This document shows positions 16,646 to 24,917 of a stretch of 64,000 nucleotides of DNA, one piece after another; positions within the stretch are counted from its first letter, which is position 1, and every line of letters starts with the position of its first letter. A model generated the notes under the pieces. It was given only the letters and a program-made list of their open reading frames with translations. It was not told the origin of the DNA and made no database searches. Made by a program: the position numbers and the translations under genes. The DNA is from Pseudomonas putida S13.1.2 (GTDB lineage Bacteria; Pseudomonadota; Gammaproteobacteria; Pseudomonadales; Pseudomonadaceae). The DNA lies in NCBI RefSeq assembly GCF_000498395.2, contig NZ_CP010979.1, positions 2,418,001-2,482,000 on the forward strand. The letters are read 5' to 3'.

Positions 16646-17116
16646 ATGCGAGTCCTGTTCATGTGCACGGCCAACAGCTGCCGCAGCATCCTTTCCGAGG
16701 CCATGTTCAATCACCTGGCGCCTCACGGATTTGAAGCCGTCAGCGCCGGCAGTTTCCCGAAAGGCCAGGTGTTGCCTCGCAGCCTGATCACCTTGCAGCA
16801 TGCGGGGATCTCTACTGAAGGGCTGAGCAGCAAGGGCAATGACGCGTTCCAGGGTTGCCCTCCTGACATCGTCATCACCGTTTGCGACAAGGCTGCCGGC
16901 GAAGCTTGCCCGGTGTATTTCGGCCCTGCACTGAAGTCGCACTGGGGACTGGAGGACCCGTCCGATGTCGTGGGTGATATGGCGTCGGTAGACGCTGCGT
17001 TCCGCGCCACGCTGGCCCGGATCGAGTCACGCTGCCAAGCATTCTTCGCACTGCCTTTCGATAACCTCGACCATGAGCAGCTCAAGCATGAGCTGGATCG
17101 CATCGGTACCCTTTAA
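16646..17116 (+). CDS. arsC: ArsC arsenate reductase, thioredoxin-coupled LMW-PTP type (156 aa)
   Basis: The N-terminal phosphatase-like loop 'MCTANSCRS' is the CX5R active site. The second and third redox cysteines lie in 'VCDKAAGEACPVYFG', spaced as in the thioredoxin-dependent (S. aureus pI258-type) reductases rather than the glutaredoxin-dependent R773 type. It reduces As(V) to As(III) for export by ArsB. GGAGGAG precedes the ATG. Confidence 0.92.
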   Translation: MRVLFMCTANSCRSILSEAMFNHLAPHGFEAVSAGSFPKGQVLPRSLITLQHAGISTEGLSSKGNDAFQGCPPDIVITVCDKAAGEACPVYFGPALKSHWGLEDPSDVVGDMASVDAAFRATLARIESRCQAFFALPFDNLDHEQLKHELDRIGTL

Positions 17117-17128
17117 GCAGGAGGAAAC

Positions 17129-17830
17129 ATGTCCGAGCAACTGCCTAATCTCGACCTTGCCCTGTTCGATGTATCGCTAGCGGCAACCCGTTCCAGCGAG
17201 CACAAACCGCGCATCCTGCTGCTGTATGGGTCGACCCGCGAACGCTCTTTCAGTCGCTTGCTGGTGGAAGAAGCCGCACGCCTGCTGGAGCACTTCGGTG
17301 CAGAAACGCGGGTGTTCAATCCGTCGGGCCTGCCGCTGCCTGACGATGTACCTGTCGACCACCCCAAGGTGCAGGAACTGCGTGATCTGGTGCAGTGGTC
17401 GGAAGGCCAGGTGTGGTGCTCTCCAGAGCGTCATGGTGCGATGTCTGCAGTTTTCAAGGCACAGATCGACTGGATCCCCCTGGCGCTGGGAGCGCTTCGC
17501 CCCACCCAAGGCAAGACCCTGGCAGTCATGCAGGTGTGTGGTGGCTCGCAGTCGTTCAACGTAGTCAACCAACTGCGCGTGCTCGGGCGCTGGATGCGGA
17601 TGTTCACCATCCCGAACCAGTCCTCGGTACCCAAGGCCTACCTGGAGTTCGACGACGCCGGGCGTATGAAGCCTTCGCCGTACTACGATCGCGTTGTGGA
17701 TGTGATGGAGGAACTGGTGAAGTTCACCGTCCTGCTGCGTGACCGCCAGGAATTCCTGGCGGATCGCTATTCGGAACGCAAGGAAAACGCCGAGCAGCTC
17801 TCTGCCCGTGTGAACCAGCGCTCGATCTAA
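17129..17830 (+). CDS. arsH: ArsH organoarsenical oxidase / NADPH-FMN reductase (233 aa)
   Basis: This is a flavodoxin-like FMN reductase with the NADPH/FMN loop '[20 protein letters not shown]' and the ArsH-specific '[20 protein letters not shown]'. Family members oxidise trivalent methylarsenicals or reduce quinones and azo dyes. It is the last gene of the ars operon, with an AGGAGGA site and 12 bp after arsC. Confidence 0.92.
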   Translation: MSEQLPNLDLALFDVSLAATRSSEHKPRILLLYGSTRERSFSRLLVEEAARLLEHFGAETRVFNPSGLPLPDDVPVDHPKVQELRDLVQWSEGQVWCSPERHGAMSAVFKAQIDWIPLALGALRPTQGKTLAVMQVCGGSQSFNVVNQLRVLGRWMRMFTIPNQSSVPKAYLEFDDAGRMKPSPYYDRVVDVMEELVKFTVLLRDRQEFLADRYSERKENAEQLSARVNQRSI

Positions 17831-17847
17831 GGGTGTGCCCGGAATGT

Positions 17848-17902
17848 CCGCTATGGGTCAAAAGCGACCTGTCGTGAATTGCAGATTTCGACCCATTAGC
17901 GA
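17848..17902. repeat. Solo pair of dispersed end motifs after arsH
   Basis: 'CCGCTATGGGTCAAAAGCGA' at 17848 and 'TTTCGACCCATTAGCGA' at 17886 are inverted copies of the end motif that bounds the REP-pair repeats, here without any REP between them. They lie between arsH and the convergent aminotransferase and may act as a bidirectional terminator-like hairpin. Confidence 0.55.
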
Positions 17903-17905
17903 TCG

Positions 17906-19072
17906 TCAGGCCGCCTGCTGGATCAGTGCCTGACGCAGGACGTCCGCCAAACGCTTAAGGCCTTCATCCAGCTTGTCGGGAGCAACATGGCTGAAGTTCA
18001 GCCTCAGGTGCCCTGGATGTTTGTCAGGCTCTGGGAAGAAGGGCTCTCCGGGCATGAACGCCACATTGGCCGCCAATGCCGGTTCGAGCAATGCCCGGGT
18101 ATCAATGGGGTGCTTGAGCGTCAGCCAGAAGAACAACCCTCCCTCTGGCATCTGCCACTCGGCCAGGTCGGCGAAGTGCGTCTCCAATGCGGCCTGGAAA
18201 GCGTCTCGACGAGCCCGGTAATAGTGGCGTAACGCTTCAAGATGACGCTCATGCCTTTCTGTTCCCAACCATTGAAGCACCTGCCATTGCCCAACCCGAC
18301 TGGTGTGCAGGTCCGCCGATTGCTTGAGCCGCAGCAAGTGCGGGAACAGGTCGGGGCTGGCAATCAGGTACCCAACCCGCAAGCCGGGCAGCAAGGTCTT
18401 GGACACAGTACCGGTATAAATCCAGCTGGTGGTGTTCAGGCGGCTGACAACCGGCATGGCCGCGACGCCGTCGAAACTCAGCTCCCGATACGGCTCATCT
18501 TCGATCAATGTGACGTTGAACTCATCGAGAAGCGCCGCGACTTCGTCCCTTTTTCTGTCGCTGTAGCGCAGCCCCGACGGGTTCTGAAACGTTGGAATCA
18601 GATAGATGAACGCCGGGCGGTTCTGGCTCAGCAGTTCGCGCAACGACTCCAGATCCGGGCCATCGCGCTCCATCGGCAGTGAAAGGCAGTGCGCACCGAA
18701 GAACTGGAAGCTTTGCAACGCAGCCAGATAAGTGGGGGCTTCCAGCAGCACCAGCGTCCCTTTGTCGATATACAGTTTTGATGTCAGGTCCAGAGCCTGC
18801 TGCGAGCCGCTGAGAATCAGCACTTGGCTAGCCTCGCACTTGATTCCCAACGCCCGGGCTTCCCTGGCCAGCGCCTCACGCAACATCGGCTCACCCTCGC
18901 TCATCCCGTACTGGCCCATGCTGGTGGGCATTTCAGCCCAGTCCACAGAGGGCAGCATCTCCTCTGCCGGCAGGCCCCCTGCAAAAGACATCATCCCTGG
19001 GCGCTGCGCGGCGGCCAGAATTTCACGAATCAAAGAGCTTTTAAGGCGCGAAACACGTTCAGAAAATGCCAT
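17906..19072 (-). CDS. PLP-dependent fold-type I aminotransferase (388 aa)
   Basis: This is a class I/II aminotransferase of the MocR/2-aminoadipate (LysN) subgroup, here without a GntR DNA-binding domain. It starts 'MMSFAGGLPAEEMLPSVDW' and has 'YGMSEGEPMLREAL', 'ILSGSQQALDLTSKLYIDKG' and 'PTFQNPSGLRYSDRKRDEV'. The PLP-lysine is in 'GTVSKTLLPGLRVGYL', followed by 'GGLFFWLTL'. It should transaminate an amino acid with 2-oxoglutarate, and the side chain is not predictable. It is transcribed divergently from a MarR gene 80 bp away, and repeated GGTCAA/TTGACC sites between them suggest control by that MarR. Confidence 0.85.
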   Translation of the reverse strand: MAFSERVSRLKSSLIREILAAAQRPGMMSFAGGLPAEEMLPSVDWAEMPTSMGQYGMSEGEPMLREALAREARALGIKCEASQVLILSGSQQALDLTSKLYIDKGTLVLLEAPTYLAALQSFQFFGAHCLSLPMERDGPDLESLRELLSQNRPAFIYLIPTFQNPSGLRYSDRKRDEVAALLDEFNVTLIEDEPYRELSFDGVAAMPVVSRLNTTSWIYTGTVSKTLLPGLRVGYLIASPDLFPHLLRLKQSADLHTSRVGQWQVLQWLGTERHERHLEALRHYYRARRDAFQAALETHFADLAEWQMPEGGLFFWLTLKHPIDTRALLEPALAANVAFMPGEPFFPEPDKHPGHLRLNFSHVAPDKLDEGLKRLADVLRQALIQQAA

Positions 19073-19101
19073 GGATCACCTCTGGCCAAGCGCGAACAAT
19101 A

Positions 19102-19164
19102 TAGGTCAAACTCCTTTACCTAAAGTAGAACGCTCGTCGAGAATAAGTCAACATGATTGACCTA
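19102..19164. promoter_or_regulatory. Candidate MarR operator region between aminotransferase and marR-like gene
   Basis: TAGGTCAA (19102-19109) and TTGACCTA (19157-19164) are inverted copies of one half-site. A second pair, AGGT...ACCT, is at 19103-19121. One half-site overlaps the MarR start codon region, the usual position for an autorepressor. Confidence 0.45.
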
Positions 19165-19596
19165 AAAAACCAGGAAGCACAGCAGCAGGCCATGGAAGCG
19201 TTTTTCTTTGGCTATCAGGCGTTCACCACCAAGGCCGACGAGATGCTTGAGCGCAGGGGCTTGGGCCGTGTGCATCAGAGGATCGTTTTTTTCATAGCCC
19301 GGCACCCGCACCTCAGCGTCAAGCAGCTGCTGGCTCTGCTCGGCGTGACCAAGCAGGCGCTGAACATACCGCTCCGGCAATTGGCAGAGATGGGCTTAGT
19401 GGACAGCGTGGCATCGCATACCGACAAACGGATGCGTTTGCTTCAGCTGACCAAAGAAGGCTCGCGACTTGAACAAATGCTGCGACGTGAACAAGTAAAG
19501 CTGCTTGAACGGGCATTCGGTGAGGCCGGAGAGGCGGCGGTAGCGGGATGGCTGGCTGTCAATGCGGCATTGGGCAAGATACAACATTCAACGTGA
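19153..19596 (+). CDS. MarR-family transcriptional regulator (147 aa)
   Basis: This is a winged-helix MarR protein. The recognition segment is 'LSVKQLLALLGVTKQALNIPLRQLAEMGL' in pieces, the wing is 'SHTDKRMRLLQLTKEG', and flanking helices form the dimer interface. It is divergent from the aminotransferase and has inverted GGTCAA half-sites in the shared intergenic DNA, one within its own 5' end, so it probably represses both. The ligand is unknown. Confidence 0.82.
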   Translation: MIDLKNQEAQQQAMEAFFFGYQAFTTKADEMLERRGLGRVHQRIVFFIARHPHLSVKQLLALLGVTKQALNIPLRQLAEMGLVDSVASHTDKRMRLLQLTKEGSRLEQMLRREQVKLLERAFGEAGEAAVAGWLAVNAALGKIQHST

Positions 19597-19668
19597 ACCC
19601 GGATGCCCGGAACATGCGCATAATGCCAAAGCCGCCCATTATGGCCCTTCCACTAATAGCACTCAGCT

Positions 19669-20637
19669 TCAGATGGCTGCCGACTGCCTCAACCTCCGAC
19701 TCAACCCAGGCGTCTTACCCGTAACACGCTTGAACGCCCGACTGAACGCCGCCTGAGACGTATAGCCCAAACGCTGCGCGACCTCTTCAATAGGCAACCT
19801 TTCCAGCGTCAACCACTGGCTGGCAAGCCGCATTCGCACTTCGGTGACGTAGCGCAGCGGGGTCATGCCAATCGTCAATTGAAAACGCTCCGCAAAGACC
19901 GAGCGGGACGTATTGCATTGCTCCGCCAACTGCTCGACGGTCCAGTCGCGGCCCGGTTGTTGATGCAGCGCCAAAAGTGCACCTGCCAGCCGCGGATCGC
20001 GCAGGGCCGCAACCAGGCCGGCGGCGTTACCGCAGGCGCACTCGACCCAACCTCGAACGACCATGGCGGCGACCACGTCGGCCAATCGCGCGAGGATGCC
20101 GGCGAAACCGACGCGTGCGGCGCTGACTTCGCGCTCCATGGTGGTGAGAATAGGCACCAGCCCGGGGTACCGCTGGCCGCCTGCATCAATCAGCATCAGG
20201 CCCGGCATCAGCTTGCCAAGGCCATGAAGGCTGCCTAATTCGAACTCCATGCATGCACTGAAAAAAAGCGTGGTCGGCATGGGGCTGGCATCGGTCCCGG
20301 TATTCACCGCGCTGACGGCGTCGCCGAGAGGCTCGCCGTCCAGAAGGTCAATTTCCTGCACGGGCACGTGCGTATGCGAGAGCAATTGATGGGCCGCACC
20401 ATGGGAGATGAAGACGGCGTTACCGGCGGACAGCGCATAGGTTGTCCCGTCTTCCATGCGCAGCACCGCGTTGCCGACCGCCAGGAAGTGGAACCAGGCA
20501 TGCCCGGGTTTGGCAGCGAAGCCCAAGCCGAAGGCCGGGCCCGCTTGGATACGCCGGTAGTCGACACCGCGCAGGCGCATGCCGCGCAACAGCTCGTTGA
20601 TGAGGTCGGAAGAGAGGGCAAATGGGTCTTTCGGCAT
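19669..20637 (-). CDS. AraC-family transcriptional regulator (322 aa)
   Basis: The N-terminal cupin-type sensor domain (about 15-190) has 'AWFHFLAVGNAVLRMEDG' and 'ISHGAAHQLLSHTHVP'. The C-terminal double HTH (about 215-320) has 'WTVEQLAEQCNTSRSVFAER' and 'IEEVAQRLGYTSQAAFSRAF'. The start at 20637 opens right at the sensor; a longer frame to 20808 would overlap the divergent promoter. It is divergent from an MFS exporter gene 101 bp away, a pairing typical of cupin-AraC regulators that control an efflux pump. Confidence 0.85.
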   Translation of the reverse strand: MPKDPFALSSDLINELLRGMRLRGVDYRRIQAGPAFGLGFAAKPGHAWFHFLAVGNAVLRMEDGTTYALSAGNAVFISHGAAHQLLSHTHVPVQEIDLLDGEPLGDAVSAVNTGTDASPMPTTLFFSACMEFELGSLHGLGKLMPGLMLIDAGGQRYPGLVPILTTMEREVSAARVGFAGILARLADVVAAMVVRGWVECACGNAAGLVAALRDPRLAGALLALHQQPGRDWTVEQLAEQCNTSRSVFAERFQLTIGMTPLRYVTEVRMRLASQWLTLERLPIEEVAQRLGYTSQAAFSRAFKRVTGKTPGLSRRLRQSAAI

Positions 20638-20738
20638 TATCCAGGTGTTTTGGTCAAAAAATTGAGTTTTTAGATCATAGATCATCCAAATTCTCGCGCC
20701 TAGACTACGGGTCAATTGAAGATTGGGAGATCCGTGCA

Positions 20739-21986
20739 ATGACTGACCTTGTATGCAATGCCCTACCCGACAGCCGTCCCGGCGCCGAGCCGGATGCAGA
20801 ACCTGCAACCCCCGCGTGGATGGCCGTATTCTCGTTGGCCATGGGCGTGTTTGGCTTGCTGACCGCTGAGTACCTTCCGGCCAGCCTGTTGACGCCGATG
20901 GCGACCGAGTTGGGGGTATCCGAAGCGCTGGCTGGCCAAGCGGTAACGGTGACAGCCGTGGTGGCGCTGTTCGCCGGCCTGTTGGTGCCAGGCCTGACTC
21001 GCAGTATCGATCGCCGCTGGGTGTTGCTGGGTTTTTCCACGTTGATGATCGCTTCCAATCTGTTGGTTGCCGTTGCCTCCAGTTTCGCGGTGCTGTTGTT
21101 GATGCGTATCTTGCTGGGCATCGCGCTTGGCGGGTTTTGGAGCATGGCGGCGGCGGTGGCGATGCGTTTGGTGCCGGGGGCTTTGTTACCCAGAGCGCTC
21201 TCGATCATTTTCAGTGGCATCGCCATCGGGACGGTGGTTGCGGTCCCGCTGGGCAGTTATCTGGGTGGGCTATATGGCTGGCGCAGCGCATTCTTTGCAG
21301 CGACGGCGGTGGGTGTGGTGACCCTGGCTTTCCAGGCACTCACGCTGCCGAGCCTTGCGCCGCGTCGGCCGGCACGCCTGCGCACGGTGCTTGAGGTGTT
21401 GCAGCGTCCAGGCATTGCTATGGGGATGTTCGGTTGTGTGCTGGTGCACAGCGGCCACTTCGCGATGTTCACCTATATTCGGCCATTCCTCGAAGGTACG
21501 ACCGGCATTGGCCCGCAGGGGCTGTCGCTGATGTTGCTGGGTTTTGGTGTGGCGAACTTTGTCGGCACATTGGTGGCCGGGTGGATGCTTACTCGTCACC
21601 CGTTGGCCACCCTGGTGTTGATGCCCGCGCTGGTGGGCGTTGCGGCACTGGCGCTGGTCCTGTTGCCGGCGTCGGTGCCAGGGCAGGCCTTACTGCTGGC
21701 GGCCTGGGGCCTGGCCTTTGGGGGTGTGCCGGTGGCGTGGTCGAACTGGGTCGCCAGCGCGGTCCCTGACCAGGCGGAAAGCGCCGGGGGCATGGTGGTA
21801 GCGTCTGTACAGTCGGCCATCGCCACAGGCGCAGCTGCTGGTGGGGCAATGTTCAGCCTCGGTGGCAGCGCAGGCGTATTCATGGCGGCGGCCGTGCTGA
21901 TGCTGCTGGCCGCGTTGCTGATTGCACTGCGTGTGCAAGTTCCTTCGGTAGATGGCGCTTTGCTGAACGGGTCGGCACTCCATTGA
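20739..21986 (+). CDS. MFS exporter, DHA1/sugar-efflux type (415 aa)
   Basis: This is a twelve-helix major facilitator. It has a 40-residue cytoplasmic lead, motif A-like 'GLLVPGLTRSIDRRWVLL', motif B/C-like 'LLLMRILLGIALGGFWSM' and 'AIGTVVAVPLGSYLGGLYGW'. It resembles arabinose/chloramphenicol-type efflux permeases and should export a small molecule by proton antiport. The ATG at 20739 follows GGGAGA. The AraC regulator is divergent. Confidence 0.85.
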   Translation: MTDLVCNALPDSRPGAEPDAEPATPAWMAVFSLAMGVFGLLTAEYLPASLLTPMATELGVSEALAGQAVTVTAVVALFAGLLVPGLTRSIDRRWVLLGFSTLMIASNLLVAVASSFAVLLLMRILLGIALGGFWSMAAAVAMRLVPGALLPRALSIIFSGIAIGTVVAVPLGSYLGGLYGWRSAFFAATAVGVVTLAFQALTLPSLAPRRPARLRTVLEVLQRPGIAMGMFGCVLVHSGHFAMFTYIRPFLEGTTGIGPQGLSLMLLGFGVANFVGTLVAGWMLTRHPLATLVLMPALVGVAALALVLLPASVPGQALLLAAWGLAFGGVPVAWSNWVASAVPDQAESAGGMVVASVQSAIATGAAAGGAMFSLGGSAGVFMAAAVLMLLAALLIALRVQVPSVDGALLNGSALH

Positions 21987-22093
21987 GAACTTAGCTCTCA
22001 AAGCGGCTTATCTACTCCGCCAGCTACCGGCGCCCCAAAGCTGACAGCGCTGAGGCTCAGGCTCTGCTTCTTCCAAGGGCCGCAGTTACGCGG

Positions 22094-22690
22094 TCATTGC
22101 GCCACTTGGTTTTTAAGCACTCCCCGCAACAGCAGATCGAGCGCCATGCTTGCCTGCGCCAAGCGCGCAGCGCCGTCTTCAGCCTCCGCGATCCACGCAG
22201 CCGCTTCTGCCAAGCTGCCGTATATCAAGGAGGCCAGCGCTTGAGCGTCAGCTTCGACGACAACGCCCTGTACTATCAATTGATGTATCAACTGTCGCAT
22301 CGACTCTACACAATGTTGCTGTGCCTCCGGCGAGCCGCCACCCAACACAGCCCTGGCGTCACGCAGCACGATCCGCTGGATCTGAGGCTCCAGCGCCATT
22401 TCAAGAAAGGCATGGCAGCGCTGACGAAAGCCGTCCCAGCCATCCTTGGCTGAATCAGAAATAGCACACAGGCGCTCATCCATCTCCGCGTCGAGCTGCG
22501 CGACCACTGCCGCCAGCAACCCCTTCTTGTCGCCAAAGTGATGGTACAGCGCCCCCCGCGTCAGGCCCGCCTGGGCCGTCAGATCATCCATCGAGGTGTC
22601 CGCATAGCCGCGTTCACTGAATACTTTGCGTGCAGTCTCCAGCAACGTGGCTCGGGTTTCTTCCATTGCGGCGCGGGTGCGGCGAACCAT
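22094..22690 (-). CDS. TetR/AcrR-family repressor (198 aa)
   Basis: The N-terminal HTH reads 'KVFSERGYADTSMDDLTAQA' and 'LTRGALYHHFGDKKGLLAAV', and the C-terminal part is a helical ligand-binding domain. AAGGAG precedes the ATG. It lies 122 bp downstream of the MFS gene on the same strand, and a CATACG-type dyad in front of that MFS gene is a candidate binding site. It probably represses the exporter and itself. Confidence 0.83.
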   Translation of the reverse strand: MVRRTRAAMEETRATLLETARKVFSERGYADTSMDDLTAQAGLTRGALYHHFGDKKGLLAAVVAQLDAEMDERLCAISDSAKDGWDGFRQRCHAFLEMALEPQIQRIVLRDARAVLGGGSPEAQQHCVESMRQLIHQLIVQGVVVEADAQALASLIYGSLAEAAAWIAEAEDGAARLAQASMALDLLLRGVLKNQVAQ

Positions 22691-22812
22691 CCAGCTACTC
22701 CTTGTCTTCAGGCGGCATGAGGTGAGCGTATGCGAGTGCCGTCATACAACCTGTAGCCATTGTCTTGATCTCGACGCGCGCTGACAAGCGCCTGCTTCCT
22801 GCCCTCTTCGCC

Positions 22813-24036
22813 TTACTCGATGCAGGGTGGAGGCAAGGGAATCCCATCGGCGGCCCGGTCCCGCAGGCGGCAGTAACTCCAGAAAGCGACCAGCAACACT
22901 GCCACGCCGGCGCCCAGTGCCACGTTGAATCCGGCCTTGACACCCAACACATCGACAACCTGCCCCGATGCCGCAGCCCCGCCGGCAACCCCGACGTTGA
23001 GGCCAGCGAGCAACCAGGTCATGCCTTCAGTCAACTTGTTGTGCGGAACAATGCGCTCTACCAGCGACATCGCCACGATCATGGTGGGCGCAAAGAACAG
23101 GCCCGCGACCAGGACTGCTGCGGCCAGCCCAAAGATGTTGCCTGCCAGCAGCAGCGGCAAGGTGGTCGCTGCGGTCGCCAGCCCCCCCAGTAGCAGCAGC
23201 TTGCGCAGTGGCGTATCGAGTTTCAGGGCACCGAACACCAGCCCCGCTACGCAGGAGCCGATGGCATAGCACGACAGCACGATGCTGGCTGCGGCCGGCA
23301 TGCCCATCTGCTGGGCAAATGCCACGCTGACGATGTCGACAGTACCGACGATCACGCCCATCGCGACCATCAGCAAGGTCAGCAGGCGCACGTCGGCGAG
23401 GCAGAAGATCGATACGCTACCTTGCTCCATGTCGGCGTTGGGCTTGACTGGCGGCTCAGTGCCGACCTGCACGGCCAGTGCGAACACACCAATGGCCAGC
23501 AGCACCGCGGCGGCCAGTGGTCCCGCTTGCGGCACTACCGCCACGCTCAGCCCCACCGAAATGGGCGGGCCGCCAATGAAGGTAACTTCATCGAGTACGG
23601 TTTCTAGCGAAAAGGCTGTCTGCAACTGAGGCTTGCCGCGGTAGATCGCAGTCCAGCGTGCACGCACCATGGCCGACATGCTCGGCATGCAGCCGGCCAG
23701 AGCGGCGCCAGCGAATAACGCCCAGTCCGCCGTCTGCCAATAGCTGCAAGCCAGCAGAAGGAGAATGCCCAGCACGCTGAGCCCGGCGGCGGCCGGCAAT
23801 ACCCGGCGCTGGCCGAAGCGGTCGACCAAACGCGAGACCTGAGGCGACAGCAGGGCATAGGTCAACACGAAGGTGGCTGCCACTGCACCCGCCAGGCTGT
23901 AACTGCCGCGGATCTGCGACAACAGGGTAATGATGCCGATACCCGTCATTGGCAGCGGAATACGGGCCAGAAGGCCCGCCAGAACGAAGCCCTTGGCCCC
24001 CCTTGCCTGGAACAACACCCGGTAGGTTGTGAACAT
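22813..24036 (-). CDS. MFS transporter (407 aa)
   Basis: This is a twelve-helix major facilitator without a long N-terminal tail. It begins 'LFQARGAKGFVLAGLLARIP', carries 'VSRLVDRFGQRRVLP' as motif A and 'SMVRARWTAIYRGKPQLQTA' in the central loop. This subgroup is common in pseudomonads and actinobacteria as exporters of unknown substrates. AAGGAGA precedes the ATG. A TetR gene follows on the same strand. Confidence 0.83.
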   Translation of the reverse strand: MFTTYRVLFQARGAKGFVLAGLLARIPLPMTGIGIITLLSQIRGSYSLAGAVAATFVLTYALLSPQVSRLVDRFGQRRVLPAAAGLSVLGILLLLACSYWQTADWALFAGAALAGCMPSMSAMVRARWTAIYRGKPQLQTAFSLETVLDEVTFIGGPPISVGLSVAVVPQAGPLAAAVLLAIGVFALAVQVGTEPPVKPNADMEQGSVSIFCLADVRLLTLLMVAMGVIVGTVDIVSVAFAQQMGMPAAASIVLSCYAIGSCVAGLVFGALKLDTPLRKLLLLGGLATAATTLPLLLAGNIFGLAAAVLVAGLFFAPTMIVAMSLVERIVPHNKLTEGMTWLLAGLNVGVAGGAAASGQVVDVLGVKAGFNVALGAGVAVLLVAFWSYCRLRDRAADGIPLPPPCIE

Positions 24037-24084
24037 GCTCGACTCTCCTTATCGAAGGGCCTGCATACGGCTGGGCCCCAAATA

Positions 24085-24121
24085 CATACATCTCGTATGA
24101 TTAAGACCCTATTATCATACG
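24085..24121. promoter_or_regulatory. CATACG-type dyads upstream of the MFS gene
   Basis: CATAC-ATCTC-GTATG (24085-24099) overlaps a second dyad in which CGTATGAT (24094-24101) pairs with ATCATACG (24114-24121) across 12 bp. The sites lie 49-85 bp ahead of the MFS start, where a TetR operator would be expected. The binder is inferred to be the TetR protein encoded downstream. Confidence 0.55.
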
Positions 24122-24236
24122 CGGTGAATGTAAAGCTTCTGTCTCCCCTATGATGAGCGTCCGTGTGTGAGAAGCCCCGAGCATTGCGGGCTGCTGAGCT
24201 TGGCGTTTATGAATGCCTGCCATCGGTCGACCACCG

Positions 24237-24251
24237 TAGACGACTGGTCTA
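24237..24251. promoter_or_regulatory. NemR-type operator, copy 1
   Basis: TAGACGACTGGTCTA is an inverted TAGAC/GTCTA with a 5-nt spacer, 23 bp before the nemR-like start codon. An identical 15-mer precedes the reductase gene at 24877. Confidence 0.75.
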
Positions 24252-24274
24252 ATTCAGGGTAACCTTCGCTCACT

Positions 24275-24853
24275 ATGAAGAAACCAGCCAATGAAATGCG
24301 TGAGCACATCCTCGATGTTGCCAGAGCATTAATGACTCACAGGGGATACACCGCCGTCGGTCTCAACGAGGTGTTGAGCACGGCCGGAGTGCCGAAGGGG
24401 TCGTTCTATCACTACTTCAAGTCCAAAGAAGAATTTGGCCAGGCATTGCTCGACGTCTACTTCGACGAATACCTGTCGCGTATCGAGCCGATCCTCCAGC
24501 AGCAGGCCAATGGTGCACAAAGTCTTCTGAAGTACTTCCAGTATTGGAGCGAAACCCAATATGACGATGCCGTGGACAACAAATGCCTGGTGGTCAAGCT
24601 TGGCGCTGAAGTCTGCGACCTTTCAGAAGTGATGCGTCACGTTCTTGATAAAGGCACTTCGCGCATCATCAGGCTGATCACTGACAGCATCGAGCGCGGC
24701 ATCAATGATGGCAGCATTGTTAGCAAAGACAGCCATGCACTGGCCGAGTCGCTGTATCAACTGTGGTTGGGCGCATCATTGATGGCAAAGGTGAACCGCT
24801 CTACTCAACCCTTCCAATCGGCTCTGGCCATGACGAAAAGCCTGCTCGGTTGA
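24275..24853 (+). CDS. nemR: NemR-like TetR-family redox/electrophile-sensing repressor (192 aa)
   Basis: The HTH reads 'LMTHRGYTAVGLNEVLSTAG' and 'VPKGSFYHYFKSKEEFGQAL', as in NemR/AcuR-type TetR repressors. The ligand domain contains 'NKCLVVKLGAEVCDL', with Cys104 at the position equivalent to the sensing Cys106 of E. coli NemR, which responds to methylglyoxal, quinones and hypochlorite. The gene is followed by an Old Yellow Enzyme gene. Both have the same 15-bp operator, so this repressor very likely controls itself and the reductase. The symbol rests on these three agreements. Confidence 0.8.
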   Translation: MKKPANEMREHILDVARALMTHRGYTAVGLNEVLSTAGVPKGSFYHYFKSKEEFGQALLDVYFDEYLSRIEPILQQQANGAQSLLKYFQYWSETQYDDAVDNKCLVVKLGAEVCDLSEVMRHVLDKGTSRIIRLITDSIERGINDGSIVSKDSHALAESLYQLWLGASLMAKVNRSTQPFQSALAMTKSLLG

Positions 24854-24866
24854 GCGGCTTTTTTTT
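24836..24866 (+). terminator. Rho-independent terminator overlapping the 3' end of nemR
   Basis: AAAAGCC-T-GCTC pairs with GAGC-GGCTTTT around GGTT and runs into T8. The stem includes the last codons and the stop of nemR. With a second operator just downstream, nemR and the reductase gene appear to be separate transcripts under one repressor. Confidence 0.8.
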
Positions 24867-24876
24867 AATCGAAAAC

Positions 24877-24891
24877 TAGACGACTGGTCTA
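24877..24891. promoter_or_regulatory. NemR-type operator, copy 2
   Basis: This is an identical copy of TAGACGACTGGTCTA between the nemR terminator and the reductase start, 26 bp ahead of the ATG at 24918. Confidence 0.75.
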
Positions 24892-24917
24892 CTTAATTCT
24901 GCTTGATCGAACCCCTC

